Assembly (NCBI RefSeq): GCF_008831285.2 | Contig: NC_045138.2 | Location: 41,531,115-41,595,114, forward strand | Reading direction: 5' to 3' | Source: Nymphaea colorata | Lineage: Eukaryota; Streptophyta; Magnoliopsida; Nymphaeales; Nymphaeaceae | Length of the DNA: 64,000 nucleotides | Part shown: positions 46,701 to 61,700 of the stretch, piece by piece | Position numbering within the stretch: position 1 is the stretch's first letter | How the letters are laid out: each line of letters starts with the position of its first letter | Notes under the pieces: generated by a model | Databases searched by the model: none | What the model saw: the letters and a program-made list of their open reading frames with translations, nothing else | Told to the model about the DNA's origin: nothing | Translations under genes and position numbers: made by a program

Positions 46701-49700
46701 TTTCCCAAATGAAGCAAAATCAGACTTTTAAGCGACTCAGATGATCACAAACTAACAACCAAGATACTGATTCAGTTTGATCATGGACATAACATCAAAC
46801 ATCAATGTACTTGAGCAAACCCAAACACAGATGCTGATCAAAGATTCAAAACTACATTATCTAAAACAACCCCATCTAAGAATATTCCCAATCGGATGGA
46901 AAATACAGCTCTAGTCTCTTCATAATGTCTGAAAGGGCTGAGAAGAGAGGATAGTAGACATATAAATGTAACTGAGTAAAAAAAAATCTGTGAGAAATAT
47001 ACAAATGCATTGTGATAGTTTATGCAGAAACACTGAGAAGAATTAGAGATAGTGACCTCCATTCCCAAATAACAGAGAGAAGCACCAGTGACATTCCAAT
47101 CTAAAACTGCCTTTCCTGAACTGAGTTTTATTCCCTGTCTACGAAGAGCAAGCGAAGCAAGCCCATCCGCAAAACAAAATCCAGGAGCTAGCCTGAAAAT
47201 TTTCTGGGACACAAAGAAAAGATACCATGACAATAAGTCTCAACGATAGAAAGCCACTCAGAAAAAGTAACTGAAATTATCCAAGCACAAATCAAGCATG
47301 ACAATCAATTTACTGAAGCCAATCCCCCCTTTAAAACCTCCTAGGAAAAAGATTATGACAACAACAAAGATACACCGAAGCTTCTACCTATCCAGTTTAA
47401 AGATCACACTTCATAAGTTTATAAACATCAGATATTAGATCAAGTAGGAAGTTTATACTTGAAAATTGAAATGAAAAACAAACAGTAAAGAAACAGAATT
47501 GCTCCCAAAGATTTTGGAAACATGAATTGGCAAGTTAAAGCAGCATAAAACATTCATTCTGTAGAATCTTAAACAAGGAACGGCCATTATAAAAAAGTAT
47601 TTATGTTCCAAAATGAAAAACAATACCAGCACATGATGCAGAAGCTGGAATTTGTGTATCGTGCATGTACATGTGAATCTTTGTTAAACATGATTTCACA
47701 TTGTTCTCCGCTGAAAAAGCCAGAGCTAATGCTATTGGACATATATGTGTCAAAATTTTTAGTTCAGCCATCGACAAAGTGGTCACACCACAAGGATACA
47801 AGTTAGGCATGACATCTGAGTTCTGACATGATTGGCAAACAGGAGAATAGCCTGTAAAGCATAAACATGAAACAAAAAATGTCCAGAAAATTTAAGCATG
47901 GAACTGCACAATGGGGCACTAAAATACCTTAAGAAAAATATTCACGCTTTTAGTAGCTTTTATGAGGCCCATTATAAATGATATAACCATAAGAATAAGG
48001 CCACTGAAGAAGTGAACCAAGAGGACTATGTTCTGCAAAGAAAAGTAAATAGTTAAGCAACATCCTATACAAGATTGACCAAATTTGATGGAAATAGAAC
48101 CCTCTGAAACAATGCCTGTGCAACTGAATGATCTGTAAAGAAGAAGGTAAGGCAATATGTTGAAGCAGCAACTGCTAGTCCATATTCCAAAAATAAGAAT
48201 ATTGTTGGCCAGAAACAGCCAACCCCAATAAATTGATCAAGGCCTGCGCCAGAACACAGCAAAGAGTTAACATATTTCTAGGTGTCTTAATGATTAAAAA
48301 GGGGATACAGATCCTAGACAAGAATGGCCAGCCAGAAAAATCAATGTGCAGAGAAACAAAAGGAAAATAATTTGTTCTAAAAAGAGTGCATTCAAATAAA
48401 GACAATGACAGCATAGCGGGAGAGAGAGAGAGAGGGGGGGAGTAGCAGTATAACAGGTCACATCATACCAAATATTGCAAAGAGAAGCATTGCTAGAAAA
48501 GTAGGGAAGAGAAAGCTGATGAAGTCCCAAATGTATATGGAAATCCAATATGACACGACAGACACCTGGCTTCAATCATAACCAAGTTTGTCACAATTAA
48601 TGAAAGACAAATATCATCATATAAAGGAATTCAAAACTGCAGAGTAAAGGTCGTACCCCACTGATAAGCTGTTGGTGTTTAGCCTTGACTTCTCGCTCCT
48701 TCAAAAATCCATAAATTAATAAGAAAATGTAAAACACAAACATACACAGCAAGAGGGAGAGAAAGCACAGAGTTACAGAAAATACCATAATTAATGTGAC
48801 AATATAGATAATCAATAAGGGGTATTTCAAAAGTATCACAATCTTCTGAAATCACTTGATCTCTTAATTTGATTCTAGCTTATAGGATATGACATGCAAC
48901 CTAATTCTGGATTAGTTTTTAGCTGAACGTCAATGAAAATAAAATATCAGGGACCTAGTCAGAAATTGCAAAATCAATTTAAGAATATCTTGATCATCAA
49001 AATCCAAATTACTACAGAATCACAGGTTAGTCAACCTCTCAAGTTTCATACCACATTAACAGAGAGAAAAGAGATGCAACATGAGAAGAGAATGATGATG
49101 CCAGTCTAGTTCAATAGACCATGCAGCTTCAATTTAAAAGCCTCGAATATGGACAATGGATGCTTTCTACTATACCTTTACAATAGCAACTGCAAATGAG
49201 GAAGGTATAAAGGAGAAAGCAATATTAATAATAATTGCAGCTGAAAATGCATCCAAATCCTACAAAATGGAAAGAGAGTTACTTTTATTTTTGACAGTTC
49301 ACTTCCAGGAAAGAAATTAATGAATTAACTTCTCCATAGTAACACTAGCACTAGTACAAGAATATAATTGAAAAAAAACATGATAATGCCAGGGGTAAAA
49401 ACAGAAAGTCACAAGTGTGTTAGACCTTAGAAGTTAGAACTTAGAAGGCCGAAGACTAAAAAGAAGAAACTAAAAAGCCAGTAATATAAACAAAATTAAA
49501 ATTAAATTAAACTGATCCATGATCGGGTGAAATAAGCTCCGCCTCCACCTAAACATCCACTTTGGGATATGGAAGTCTTATATTCCATGATACTCCAAAA
49601 TATGTGCTTCAATATGCCACTTACTGGGGTTTTGTTAACTCTGCCTCTTATATTTCTACTTCTAAGTGAAGGTAGAAAGCAATGCCCATAGGCTGAAGTC

Positions 49701-52700
49701 ACTCTCAAGTTGTGCATAAATTTGAATTATGGATAACTGGATTTTCAAGAACCAAAATCAATCCTTTGTCAGAACTCTCTCCGCCTCCACCTAAACATTC
49801 ACTTTGGGATATGGAAGTCTTATATTCCATGATACTCCAAAATATGTGCTTCAATATGCCACTTACTGGGGTTTTGTTAACTCTGCCTCTTATATTTCTA
49901 CTTCTAAGTGTAGGTAGAAAGCAATGCCCATAGGCTGAAGTCACTCTCAAGTTGTGCATAAATTTGAATTATGGATAACTGGACTTTCAAGAACCAAAAT
50001 CAATCCTTTGTGAGAACTCTCATATATAAATCCACCATCTGATTTTCCTTGCAATAAAAATGAAGCTCAATTTATTTATCGTCAACCTTTTGTCTCATGA
50101 AATATCCTGTCTGGCAGTAACAAGCTTTTATTGTGTTTAACCTTCTCCATGGACCCTCGAAACAACTTAGCGGTCATAAAAACTTGAATTGTCTTTATTT
50201 TGGAGGACAGCTATAGGCTCTTACACAAAAAACTATGCAATCTACAATTCTCTTGCATTAAATCAGCCCTAACCTTTATTCTTTTACATTAAATCTTTTA
50301 TCATTTTAATTTTAAAGTTTAAATATATATCGTAATGCATGGGACATGGACATATCACATGTTACACCCAATACAGTACAGCAATACCCCTTTGTAGGGG
50401 TATATCAACACAAACTAACATAATAAAATGAAAACATAAATCTAACTTAGCATGTTAGAAACAAGAACTATATATATGTTTTATGGTAACAAAAATCGCG
50501 TTTTATTCGAAAAAAACGCGATAAATTAAATGGCAATTTAAAACTTTAAAAAAATGCATTTTTTTTTAATGTTAAAAACGAAAAAAAAAACGCGTTTTGA
50601 ACACATTTTTAACGTGCTTTTTTGGGGTTTTTTTTTCAAACTCGCCGTATTACCCAAGAAAAACCTCACCGTTTAAAACTCCGAGACATTATTTGTGACT
50701 AGGGTTAAAGCAATAAACTAAAACATGTAACCAACAGAGAAATGAAGAAGAATGTAGAAAAAAATTAAAGGAAAAAAGGAAGAAGATAAGGGTTGGTGGC
50801 CACGCGAAGAGAGAGAGAGAGTCATGCATTTGGGTTAAGCATTTAAAGTGGATCATCTTTCTTCTTAATTAGAAAAAGTGACGCAACAAACAGAACATTG
50901 TATTTCATTGTATTGCAAAATACTTTTCAAAAACTAGCTACCATTTTTCAAAGATTTTAGAAGTGGCGCATGAATTTCTTTTTTAGTTTTGGAGGGTCGA
51001 AGGCCTCAAGGCACGCTGTGCAGAAACTTTGGGGGGATAAATTGCTTGACAAAAAATTTTATGTAGAACTTTGTTTTCTGAAAAAGTGGGGCAAGCTCCA
51101 CCTGGCTACATGTACTTTTGAGTCAGGCATAATTACAACCACCTTCAATTAGAAGAAAATCTTGGCTCCAAGAAACAACTCTTATCAGGTTCATCTACCA
51201 TAGACCTTCCACCTTTCATCATAGAAGTTCACAAGTCAACAACTTTTGTAAAAGATGATTGATGTACACAGCCATGCATGCAGCCGTGCATGTGGATCAA
51301 TTGTTAATAAGTAGCATTGGCCAACGAATGTGATCTATTCTGCAATTGATATATCCAGGAAAACTTCAACAGCTCAAAGACAACATCCACAGTCACAAAA
51401 ACAGATATAAGGAACAAGAACACACATGAGATAACTTCACACACGTGTACAAAGTAGAGAAGAGAAAGATAAAAAAACTTAACGCACATGGTGCTGTGAG
51501 TGTTGAGTAGCTGTCATTGGCAGGGGATGGTTCCGAGTATGAATAACCATATTCCCATCATTCATAGCAAGTTTTAGAATTGCACTATTCACAAGATTGA
51601 TATAAGTTGGAGCTCCATGCTGACAGGAACAGTTGTGAAGCACAGTATAAGCAATGCTGCCATCCCCATTTTGGTCATCCATTAAAACCGCACCATATCT
51701 AGCAATTGTAGACGACCATCAAATGAGCATTTAGGTAAAAGGGAAGCAGTAACATATAATAATAACAATAGTAAGAGTAATAGTAATAACAATAGCAACA
51801 CCAACAACAACAATAATAATAACCATTAATAGTAATAGAGATGGCTGGTCCAGAAGAAATATACGAAATCAAACCAAGCCTATAACCTGGGCAACCAAAA
51901 ATATGAATATGATTATTAGCATACTAAGGTGCATATCTTCTATTGGATGACGGAAATTCTACATAATAAGAACTCCTAAAGGACATTAAAGGCACAAATA
52001 AAGATATGAGATGAGGTTTGTAGCCATAAGGAAATCCAGCATGGACTTGAGGGCCTCCCAAATACAATCCTTTTAAATGAATTAGGCTGTCATAGCAGAT
52101 ATGAGACCCAAAAAGAAGATGCTCTATAGACAAAAGAAATTTGCTGCGGAACTGAATTCCCTGTAACCCTTAGAACAAAGACAAGAAGGATTATTTACCC
52201 TTCTATGGAATAGCACATTTCGTAAATATTTATACTTATCTGGCATATACATGTTTACTCAGAAAAGATCGCAAGCTTGCCTTATGGACCGTCTGATTCA
52301 CTTGCAAATGTTAATGTCCTCTCCCAGGTGATGAGGGAGATGAGTGAGTTAGTATTAGATCAACCTTTTGGAAGGATAAGTCAAAATCATGTTGTTCATT
52401 GGGAAATGAAGACTTGCAATTAGAGAAACTAGAACAACGAATCACATTTTGTGTGGTTTGGCACTATACAGTGATAGGGTTGGGGTTAACCACTGTACCT
52501 TCCGGACAATTTGTCTACAGGTATTCTAAACAAAGCACCTTGAATGTTTAGCCAAGCACTGAAAGTGTGAGAAAAAGTTCAAGTTGGTGTTTATAACTTT
52601 ATATTGGCTCATGAGATACTTGATGGAATCTATACTAGCAACCTGTTAGATTACATGTAAGTACACTTATGTATGTTTATGGACACTATCGTATATCATG

Positions 52701-55511
52701 TTCTTGTTAGCATGATGTATGATTTGTTATGTAAACATATGTAGTATACATAGGTTATTTTTATGTACTTTTATTTTTCTTGATGTATTTTTCTACCTTT
52801 GCATTTCACCTTATGTCTTTTTTAGCTCAGCTGAACCTATTTATTTCTGTTCAGCTGAGGTAGCTGTTGGCTAGCCCCAACAGCTAGTTTTATAGCCATT
52901 GGAGCTGGCTCAACTGCTAACTTCCGTTATTTCATCTGTCTCCTCTATATATTAGAGGTGTTTATCCTTTGTAATGTTAAGGCTTTTGATGCCTGGTTGT
53001 CTATCTTTTTGAGCAGTGATCTAAGTTGTTTTTCCCTCGGCCTGAGTGTACCGTGATAAGTGTTGGTTGTATGCTCAAAAAGTCTGGTTTTAAGAGGGAA
53101 GCTCCCCGCTGTTTGTGTTCTGAATAACACTACCATGATACCTATCCAGCATGCAGAGGGATATGCTAAAATATGCAACATCATGAAGACATGCTTCAAG
53201 GATATGAAAACAGGACATGCTTCAAGTTCAAGGAACTTCAATGACTCAAAATATTTGAGAACTGATAATCAAGACAGAGACTGTAAACAGAAAATAGACA
53301 AGACATACTGGAATCTCACATACCTTGACTGGTAAGATTCATTCAAGCTTGTTATCAGATATTCACTCATAGATAAAAGTGATGGCCCTAATATTGGCCC
53401 AGCTACTTCAATAGAATCAAAAAGCGCTCTCCCTGTATTTGGAAACCTGTAGGACCTCAGCTCAGCCTTCTGACTCCAACCACCTTCCATAAATGATGCC
53501 ACCTGCACCACAAGCAACAGAGCATCAGAGAATCCAAGACACATTAAAATGATGACATATCAAACTGTGTCTAAATAAAAAAAAAACTCAGGCCAAGAGA
53601 AAAAGATGACCTGATTAGATATTTGTGTGGAAAGATTGAAAGGAATAGGACCACCACCACCTCCACCTTGTAGTAATGGATTAAAATGAGATGTTGTCAG
53701 GGTTATTGATTCCTGATCAGGATGTGGTTTTAACTTGAGGAAAAGAAGACCAAGGAACAAAAATAAAGCTGGGATAAGAAGCTGAAAGATAATTGTTTTT
53801 CTATCTCTTCGAGCAATTGTGGCTCTCTTTATGAGAAGAGCTCTCAAATGTTGGCAGAATCTGAATCTGAATAGATCTCCACAGCCACAGCATTGCAATT
53901 TAAATATATTTAAGAAACCAAATAAAGTGGTGATGATCAGATTGACAATAAAACCCAGTGCAGAAAAGGTCTTCCCAAGAGGGACCCAATAAGCACAAAG
54001 TAACAGATTCCCATTTGGTTCATTACTTGTAAGACAAGATGAAGAAGCATGTGGAGGAATCCATTCATCTGAGTGATCAGCTTTATCAAGAATGACAGGT
54101 TTTATTTCATCCAAATCACATCCAGCAACTCTAAGGAAAACTTCCTCCAAAGTTGTCACAGATATACCATAACTCTCAATACCAATACAAGATTCTTCAC
54201 TACAACCGCTTTTCTCCAGTAAAGCACCTCGCCTTTTTGTGTTACTTTCAATTTCCATAAACATACCCTCAAAGGATGACGAAGAGGACAATGGAAGTCT
54301 GAAAGATATCTCGCTTCCCACCTGCACAACCAATTCGCACAAAAGGCCATAGTCATCAATATAAAAAAAAGGAGACAATATATCAGTTGATTTGAATATA
54401 AATGCATAAGGGAAGGTTTTGGTACACAAAACTAGAAAATTTGCAAAGTATAGGCCACAAGAATTGAGCTCAAATTAACTGAAAAGGCCAAGCTTTCAAC
54501 TTCAGGAATAAGTGGAATAAAAGGTTCTAATGGATTACAGATTACTACTGTCAGCTATTTTTTGGGGAAAAAAATCCTAATTGTCAATCTCTGTGAGAGA
54601 GATTGTGTAGGAATCCTAGTATTAAAAAATTAAGAAATTTGCATAGTTTCCAAAAGCTATGTAACACACATGAAGGGCGCAGTTCCGGTTGTGGGTGTTG
54701 CACTTTTCAAAAGAACATGGCGTCCAAGTATGGCGAGTATATATAATAGGGTTGGAGTGGTCCAGCTGCGAGTGGAAGAGGTGTAAAGTGCGGGGAACGG
54801 GAGAGCAGCAAGGTTTTCAAAATGAACCAATTTTCTTTCCCTTAAAAGAGGGCCACAGTTTCAGATTGAGTTGAACAGTACAGGCTAACTTCATCAATTA
54901 TACGCCACTACTTATCAGCATTGGTGTACAGCCTTTGCAGGGGGACCAATTAAATGTGTATAAGATGATTTTACTCACAACATTACCAAACATAGGTGAG
55001 CACTCACTGATGATGACCCTGGCATTTGCTACTTCACTTCATCCATTTTTTGTGACTTTTGTCACATGAAAACTTATTGGAAGCTTAATCAATGCTAATG
55101 GATATAAAACACACACGAAATTTGCCAACAGTAGCATAGTTCTGAGCATGTTGTTCAATTCCATAAAGGGTATAAAGAACAGAAAATAATTTATACATCA
55201 CTTAGACAAATTGCAGAAGGCACATGGCGACCAACTATGTCACTGGCAGTACGTGCATCAGGGTTACTCTGGAAAAGACCAATAAGAAAGAAATAACAAG
55301 TGGATAAGTACAAAAACCTTAGAATTTCATTGGACAGAGAATGGTGTTCAACGTCCACAGGCAAAAAACTAGAACATGAACAAACCTTTACTAAAGTAAG
55401 TGTATAGCCAACTCCATAACAATGCTTCAAGAACAGAGAACTGCAGTAAAATGAACAATCTCATGTAAAACAAGGCATCACCATCCATCAATATCTTTTA
55501 CATTCTTATTG

Positions 55512-55542
<31 letters not shown>

Positions 55543-58022
55543 CGAATTAACTATACCTTGAATAACTGGAAGATCCAAAAATTAGTTCAGATAATTTACA
55601 CAGACACTTGAAAAATAACAATATTGATTTCTCTAACAAACAAAATCACACATTCTTTAAGATAGCAAAAGTGAAGATGAAAAACTAAAGGAAGCATATG
55701 TCCTACATTGCATAGCGAAATTACTAACGTACCATATGCTATATGAAAGAGATAAGTATCACCTTCAATAGCTTTAGTAAAATGCTCTATTATCTCTTTA
55801 TTTTCCCTCTAAATTGGAACCATTGTTTTCTATTGCACATGCCAACTTTGTTTACTTGCTTCATGAGAGAGGCATCAGTTGTCAGCTTCTACTAGCAACT
55901 TAGCACTAAACAACATAAAAATGCACATATAAAAATGCTATTGATAAAGTACTGTGGAGCCTACGTTGTAGACATGGACACATAACAGATATAATATAAA
56001 TGAGCTCTCTCTGCTTGCATTAACAAGCAAAAATGAAATATTCCGCTGGCAATATGGATATAACTGTTTAAGCTCAATACAGTAAAATGGCCCACGAAAG
56101 GAACATGTCTGTCTCAATGCCAGTTGCATGTCATACAGACAAAAAGTTTACTAAGTAACATCTATGTAACCTAGCCGAGCATGCCAACCAAAGTACATGT
56201 GTACATTGAACTGTAGGTGCAAATGGATTAGATCCAGACTTGGTATTGATAGCTTTTTATAAATCTGAAAAAATTAGCTGATCCGGAGCTGATCTGTTAC
56301 CTTCAACAAGCACTTATTCACAATATGCAGAATACATACACAAGGAAGTGCTGTGCACCCAACTGTCTTCCAGTTTTCAAATAATGGCATTGATTGCACT
56401 TCAAAACGTAAATGATTTTTCAATTCCTAGCATTAATAAAAATGTCAAAATTGAATTGCTAGAGCCAACTAAATACCTCCCACAACATCGTAAATAACCA
56501 TTTGACATGATTGCAATGCGGTCACCTAGCACATCTGCTTCATCCATCGAATGGGTTGTGAGTAAGATTACACGGCCCTTCTTAATTCTCTTGATCAGCT
56601 GCCATGTAGAGCGCATTGAATATGGATCCATCCCAGTAGTTGGTTCATCAAGAATAACCAACTGTGAATGCAGAAAATAACAGACTTACAACACAGAGAA
56701 ACAAAGCTATCTTGTGATTGCACTGAAAAAACAAGTACCTTACTGCCCCCAATAAGAGCTATTCCCAAGGACAGCTTCCTCCTCATACCACCTGATAATG
56801 CTCTAACAGCAGTATTTTGCTTGTCAAGCAAGCAAACCTACAGAAAATATCATCACTAAAGTAATGTTTGCTAAGTCACTTATAAGAGAGTGCAGTTTGT
56901 TCAAATTAATAGGCATTTGACTGGAAAGAGTACAAGAGTAGAACGGTGAACTGTTGCCTAATGAAGGTTAATTTTAAGACTACATGCTTTATTCTATGCA
57001 GTTAAAAGCTCTGTGCAAAATTAAGCGGAAACCACACCTCTATCCCTGCGCACCCCCCCCCCCCAAACCCTGCCCCGGAGCCACCCCCCAAAAAGAAGGA
57101 AAAAAAGAAGGCCTAGTCAAAAAAGTGGGGAAGGAGAAGAAAAAAAAGGGAGGGGGGAGGGAAGGAGAACGGGTTTTCGAAATTTTCCCACCTCAAGCAG
57201 TATACTAGAATATAGAAAACACAAATAGAATAGAATTTTGGCACTAAAATTTTTAAAAGAATTTTTTTTTTGAGCCACCTTGGTGTCTTATTATAGGCCT
57301 TCAAGCTGCCATCCAGCAACTAGACATGCTTTTGACTAGGGGTGCTCACGAGCGGAGTTTAAGCTGAACTGGGCCACCTCAAACTTGGCTCAACTGCCTT
57401 AAGCCACAACATGAGCTCGGCTCGAGCTCAAGTCAAGCTCAAGGTGATTAACTAGATATTGGCCCAGCTCGAGCTATAGAAGCTTGAACTCCGCTTGGCT
57501 AAGCTCAAACCAATAGTTGGCTTGAGCTTAGCCCAATCATTTATTAAAAAAGAATTAGCTTTTAATATAAATGGTGGCAAGGAGATTTGAACACCGAACC
57601 TCATGCTTGTTAGCCACATCCAAACCCATTAGAACTACTCGCGCTTTGTGACAATATATCAAGAAACATCTTCATATATATTCTCTTTTCGCCAAGCGTA
57701 ACTGACTTTAACCAAGCCCAGCCTATAGCTCAAGCTCAACTCATTTACTTAATCGAGTTCATTTCTTAAGTCAAACTTGACTCATTTAATAAACGAGTCG
57801 AGCTCTGGTTGAGTTTAACTGAGTGAGTTTGAGTGGAAGCTGAGTTCGGTCAACTCAATGAACATCCTCACTTTTGACTACATATGTTCTATGTTGCACG
57901 GACAATTATAAAAACATGAAGTGTCACCGTGTTGGTGTCAGGCCATGTCAGACACCTACGCCGACACATCTCGACACTCCTTTGACACTTTATTTTTAAC
58001 ACATGAAGTGTCTCATACAGAT

Positions 58023-58059
<37 letters not shown>

Positions 58060-58721
58060 TTGGGAAAAACACTTAAAAAGGAATTTAAGGACAAAGCCAA
58101 ATGTCAAATTTTTTGGGGCTCACTGTGTCCGACAACTATGCCCATGTCCAACATTGACACTAGTGTCTGTGCCCATGCAACTTAGCATAAGTTCTATCAG
58201 AAGCCAATTCAATGGATCAAGTTTTCTCTTATTGAAAATAAAGAAGACAAAGATGTAGGCACCATCCTATGAGCTATGGGCAGTGCAGTATAGCATGAGA
58301 AGAAGTTGTCAAACAAGTAAGACAGAGAGCAAAGTTTATATTGATATATACACACACACATACATATTTTCATATACAAATACATATACATGCTAAAACA
58401 GATTCATATACAACCTAGTAACCTTTTTTCATTTTTTTTCATTTTTCATTTTATTTTTATTTTACCTAAGTTGAAGCCTACAAATGTGAATCATGTGATA
58501 TATAGGTCTGGTTTTAATGAAAACTAGCTTTTGAGCTACGTAACATGGACTCGCCTATTTGAGCACATACTCATGTTAACAAGCCACTATGCCAGGACAT
58601 GGGTGTTATGGGTTGAATGAGGCATTGAGTCAGGTGTAGTGCAGGCACCCAAGGCTTCTCTTATCCCTTTTTAGACAATCAAATTCGACCAAGTTTAATC
58701 TTGTCCAATTCTTGGGGCTTA

Positions 58722-58795
<74 letters not shown>

Positions 58796-61700
58796 TGCTT
58801 GCACTCTCACTGACTTCAGTTACTTCTGTTCTCTAGTGCTCACACTGAGCGCCTTCAGTGTTAATGGGTTCAACCAGCTGGTCCATTTCCATTATGAAAC
58901 TGGGTTCCAATCCCTTCATTCTCTCGTGCTCTATCACCCACTTTTGTTCTTTCTCCCTCCTTGTTTTCCACTTTTCCATCTGCACCCTAGGGACGAAAAG
59001 AGGTTTCAAAATCCACTACCATTCGGTTTTGCTCATTTCCCACACACACACATATATGATCTTGGCAAGGCTTGCACCCAAGTTTTTGAAAAAGCTCTGC
59101 ACCTGTGTTCGTACCTGCATTCACAGCGGCACTCATAGCATAGCATTTGACTCACTAGAACCCAACATGTATAACTGTTGTTTTGCTGATCCACATGCAC
59201 CAAATTCTAGGGTCAAGAGACATATCACTTTGGTCAAAGATCACATATAAGCAGTTGGTTTATAGGTTCTTGATCATGCTAAACACGTACATAAATAAAT
59301 CAAGCCAAAAAAACTCAGACTCTCAGAACCAAACTAGATTGGATGTACTAAAGATTGTAGCAAATATCTGTACTTATGCAATAGGTATGCTGCACATCAC
59401 AAGAATTTCCATAGCGAAGTGCAATACTCACTTCTTCAATCATCAGATTCACTTCATTTTCTAGTCTATCTTCAGTGACTCCTTTCAAGATGGCAAACAT
59501 TCTCAGATGTTCCTTCACCTGCAAAAGTTACCAAGAATAGGATACATGTTAACGCTTGACACAAACATACATGAAAATGAAATATTAGGCAAGAAGCTCA
59601 AGATCTTATGTCCCGTGACTGGTTGCAAACTATATCATCTGTTTATCTTTTCCATAATATTTATGCACAAAAACATACCATGTCCTGTAGAAATCCCATC
59701 TTTCGTATTACTTATGGACAAGATGATCATTCACCATTTTCTTCATCTCAAAGAACTACATTTGATTCATTTTCTGGTGCACAGGCAGCAAACAGGAGGA
59801 TGACCAAATTTTATACACATGCTTACATGCAGTCCTTGCAAAAACTCATGGATGTTATTGCTTATATATACACATCTACACATGTATATGTTTATATATG
59901 ACATGAGTTCTTTGAATTAAAAAATTGAGGGTCTTATACAACTCCCACCAGCCAGTTGTGCCATTCCACCACTTAGCAATAAAATGACAATGTAATTTGT
60001 TTATTATCCAGATGACAAGAACCTTGTGCATCCAATTCTAACTGAAAGTTATAGACAGAAGATCATGGTCTACTTGCAAGCGGATGCAAATTGAATCAAA
60101 TGGTCTTATACTTCCAATATGAACCATAAGTTTGTTAATTATGAAACAAGAACTGAACTGCAGGATTCAACACATTGGGACAACATAATATTTTGGATAA
60201 AGAAACCATATAGACTATATTGACATAACTTGTCCACAATAATAAAAAAGACTTGAAATGTGCATTGCAAATATGTCGACATGTACATGCCCGACAACTC
60301 CTCTCCCCCAATGTGTGCATGTATGTCTACACATCTGCAAGTATGCATCAACATACAGGAGAAACAAAAAGGATGAATATTGTACCACCAGGTACCTTGT
60401 TGAAGTAATAAAAGTTTATCTAAAACATGAGGAGACAGGAGAACATGATCTGTATCTTTTTGAAACAGCAAGAACAAATTTTGTTTGAAACTAAAATTGC
60501 TCTACTTTGTCCAACTTAGAAGAGAATAGACTAACTTATACTCCTAAAGCATATGTAAGAACCATTGGCAGCAAAAAATTAAGAACTCTTACAGTCAATT
60601 CAGGAAATAGCACGTCATTTTGCGGGCACACACCAAGCTCCTTTCTTATTTGATCCTGCCATATGGAAGGAAAATTGAGAAAAAGAAATGAGTTCACGTG
60701 CATAATGGGAAGCAAGCATTTAAGACGTATTGGTCAATACATGTATGAAAAAGTCACTGCCACTCAAGTAGCAGGATGTACACAAACACACCAACAAAAT
60801 CCTTTTCTGTATGCCCATAATATTAGACAATGTGAAAGCCCAGTTATAAAATTTGAGATTAAATTGCTACAGGTTTAGAAGCAAATGTAGAACCAGGAGG
60901 TATCAACACAGACCAGCCATCATATACATTGCCATGCAGGTCAACAAAAGCATTATATATTTCCATGCATAATAAGAGTACCAAAGAATGTCGGGTGCAT
61001 GGCCTCATGGCTATAGTCTAATCAATTTAACAGTGGTGCATGTGCCTTAAGGTAGAAGGCCTGAATATTTAACCACCCAAACAAATGACGAAAATCAACA
61101 TTGAATCAGCAACCATTCAATTACCATGTCAGTTTTGATATTTTTCCCAAACACAACAGCATCACCAGATGTTGGGGCAAGAAGGCCAACAAGCATCGAT
61201 ATTGTCGTGCTTTTACCAGCTCCATTGTGACCTTTCCAAGTTAGAACAATATAGATGAGCATTATTAAAATAAAAATTGCCCATTTGTACACAAGAACTT
61301 AGGGGGAAAACCAAAACCATAAAATAAAGAGAAAGCAATACTGCTACAGCACCAGAAAACCTGCAAGACTGAAGAAAGTCCACAAGTTGCAACCAAATCA
61401 AGAAAAAAGAAATAAAGCGTGAGCAGACAACACATATATCACTGCTCATCTATAGTGTATCTGTTGAGAAATATTAATACTATCCAGGCCTCTGATTTCC
61501 CTTTCAATTAGATACTTTATCTGGAGACTTCAAACAAAGAAATTTATGTTTCAGAATACTTCTTTTTATTCTTTTCATTATATCATCAGAAAGCAAACTA
61601 GTAGATTAACATTTCCTTTATTTTTTTCTTGCAGAGTTTTTCAATGATTTACGAGAAGAATGTTTTCAATTTCTCTTGAGAAATCAACTTCCAGATAAAT

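Noticed and set aside
58701-59138. 145-codon ORF
   Set aside because: It starts in a 70-bp TA tract, and the rest matches no family; it lies in an ABCA1 intron on the opposite strand.
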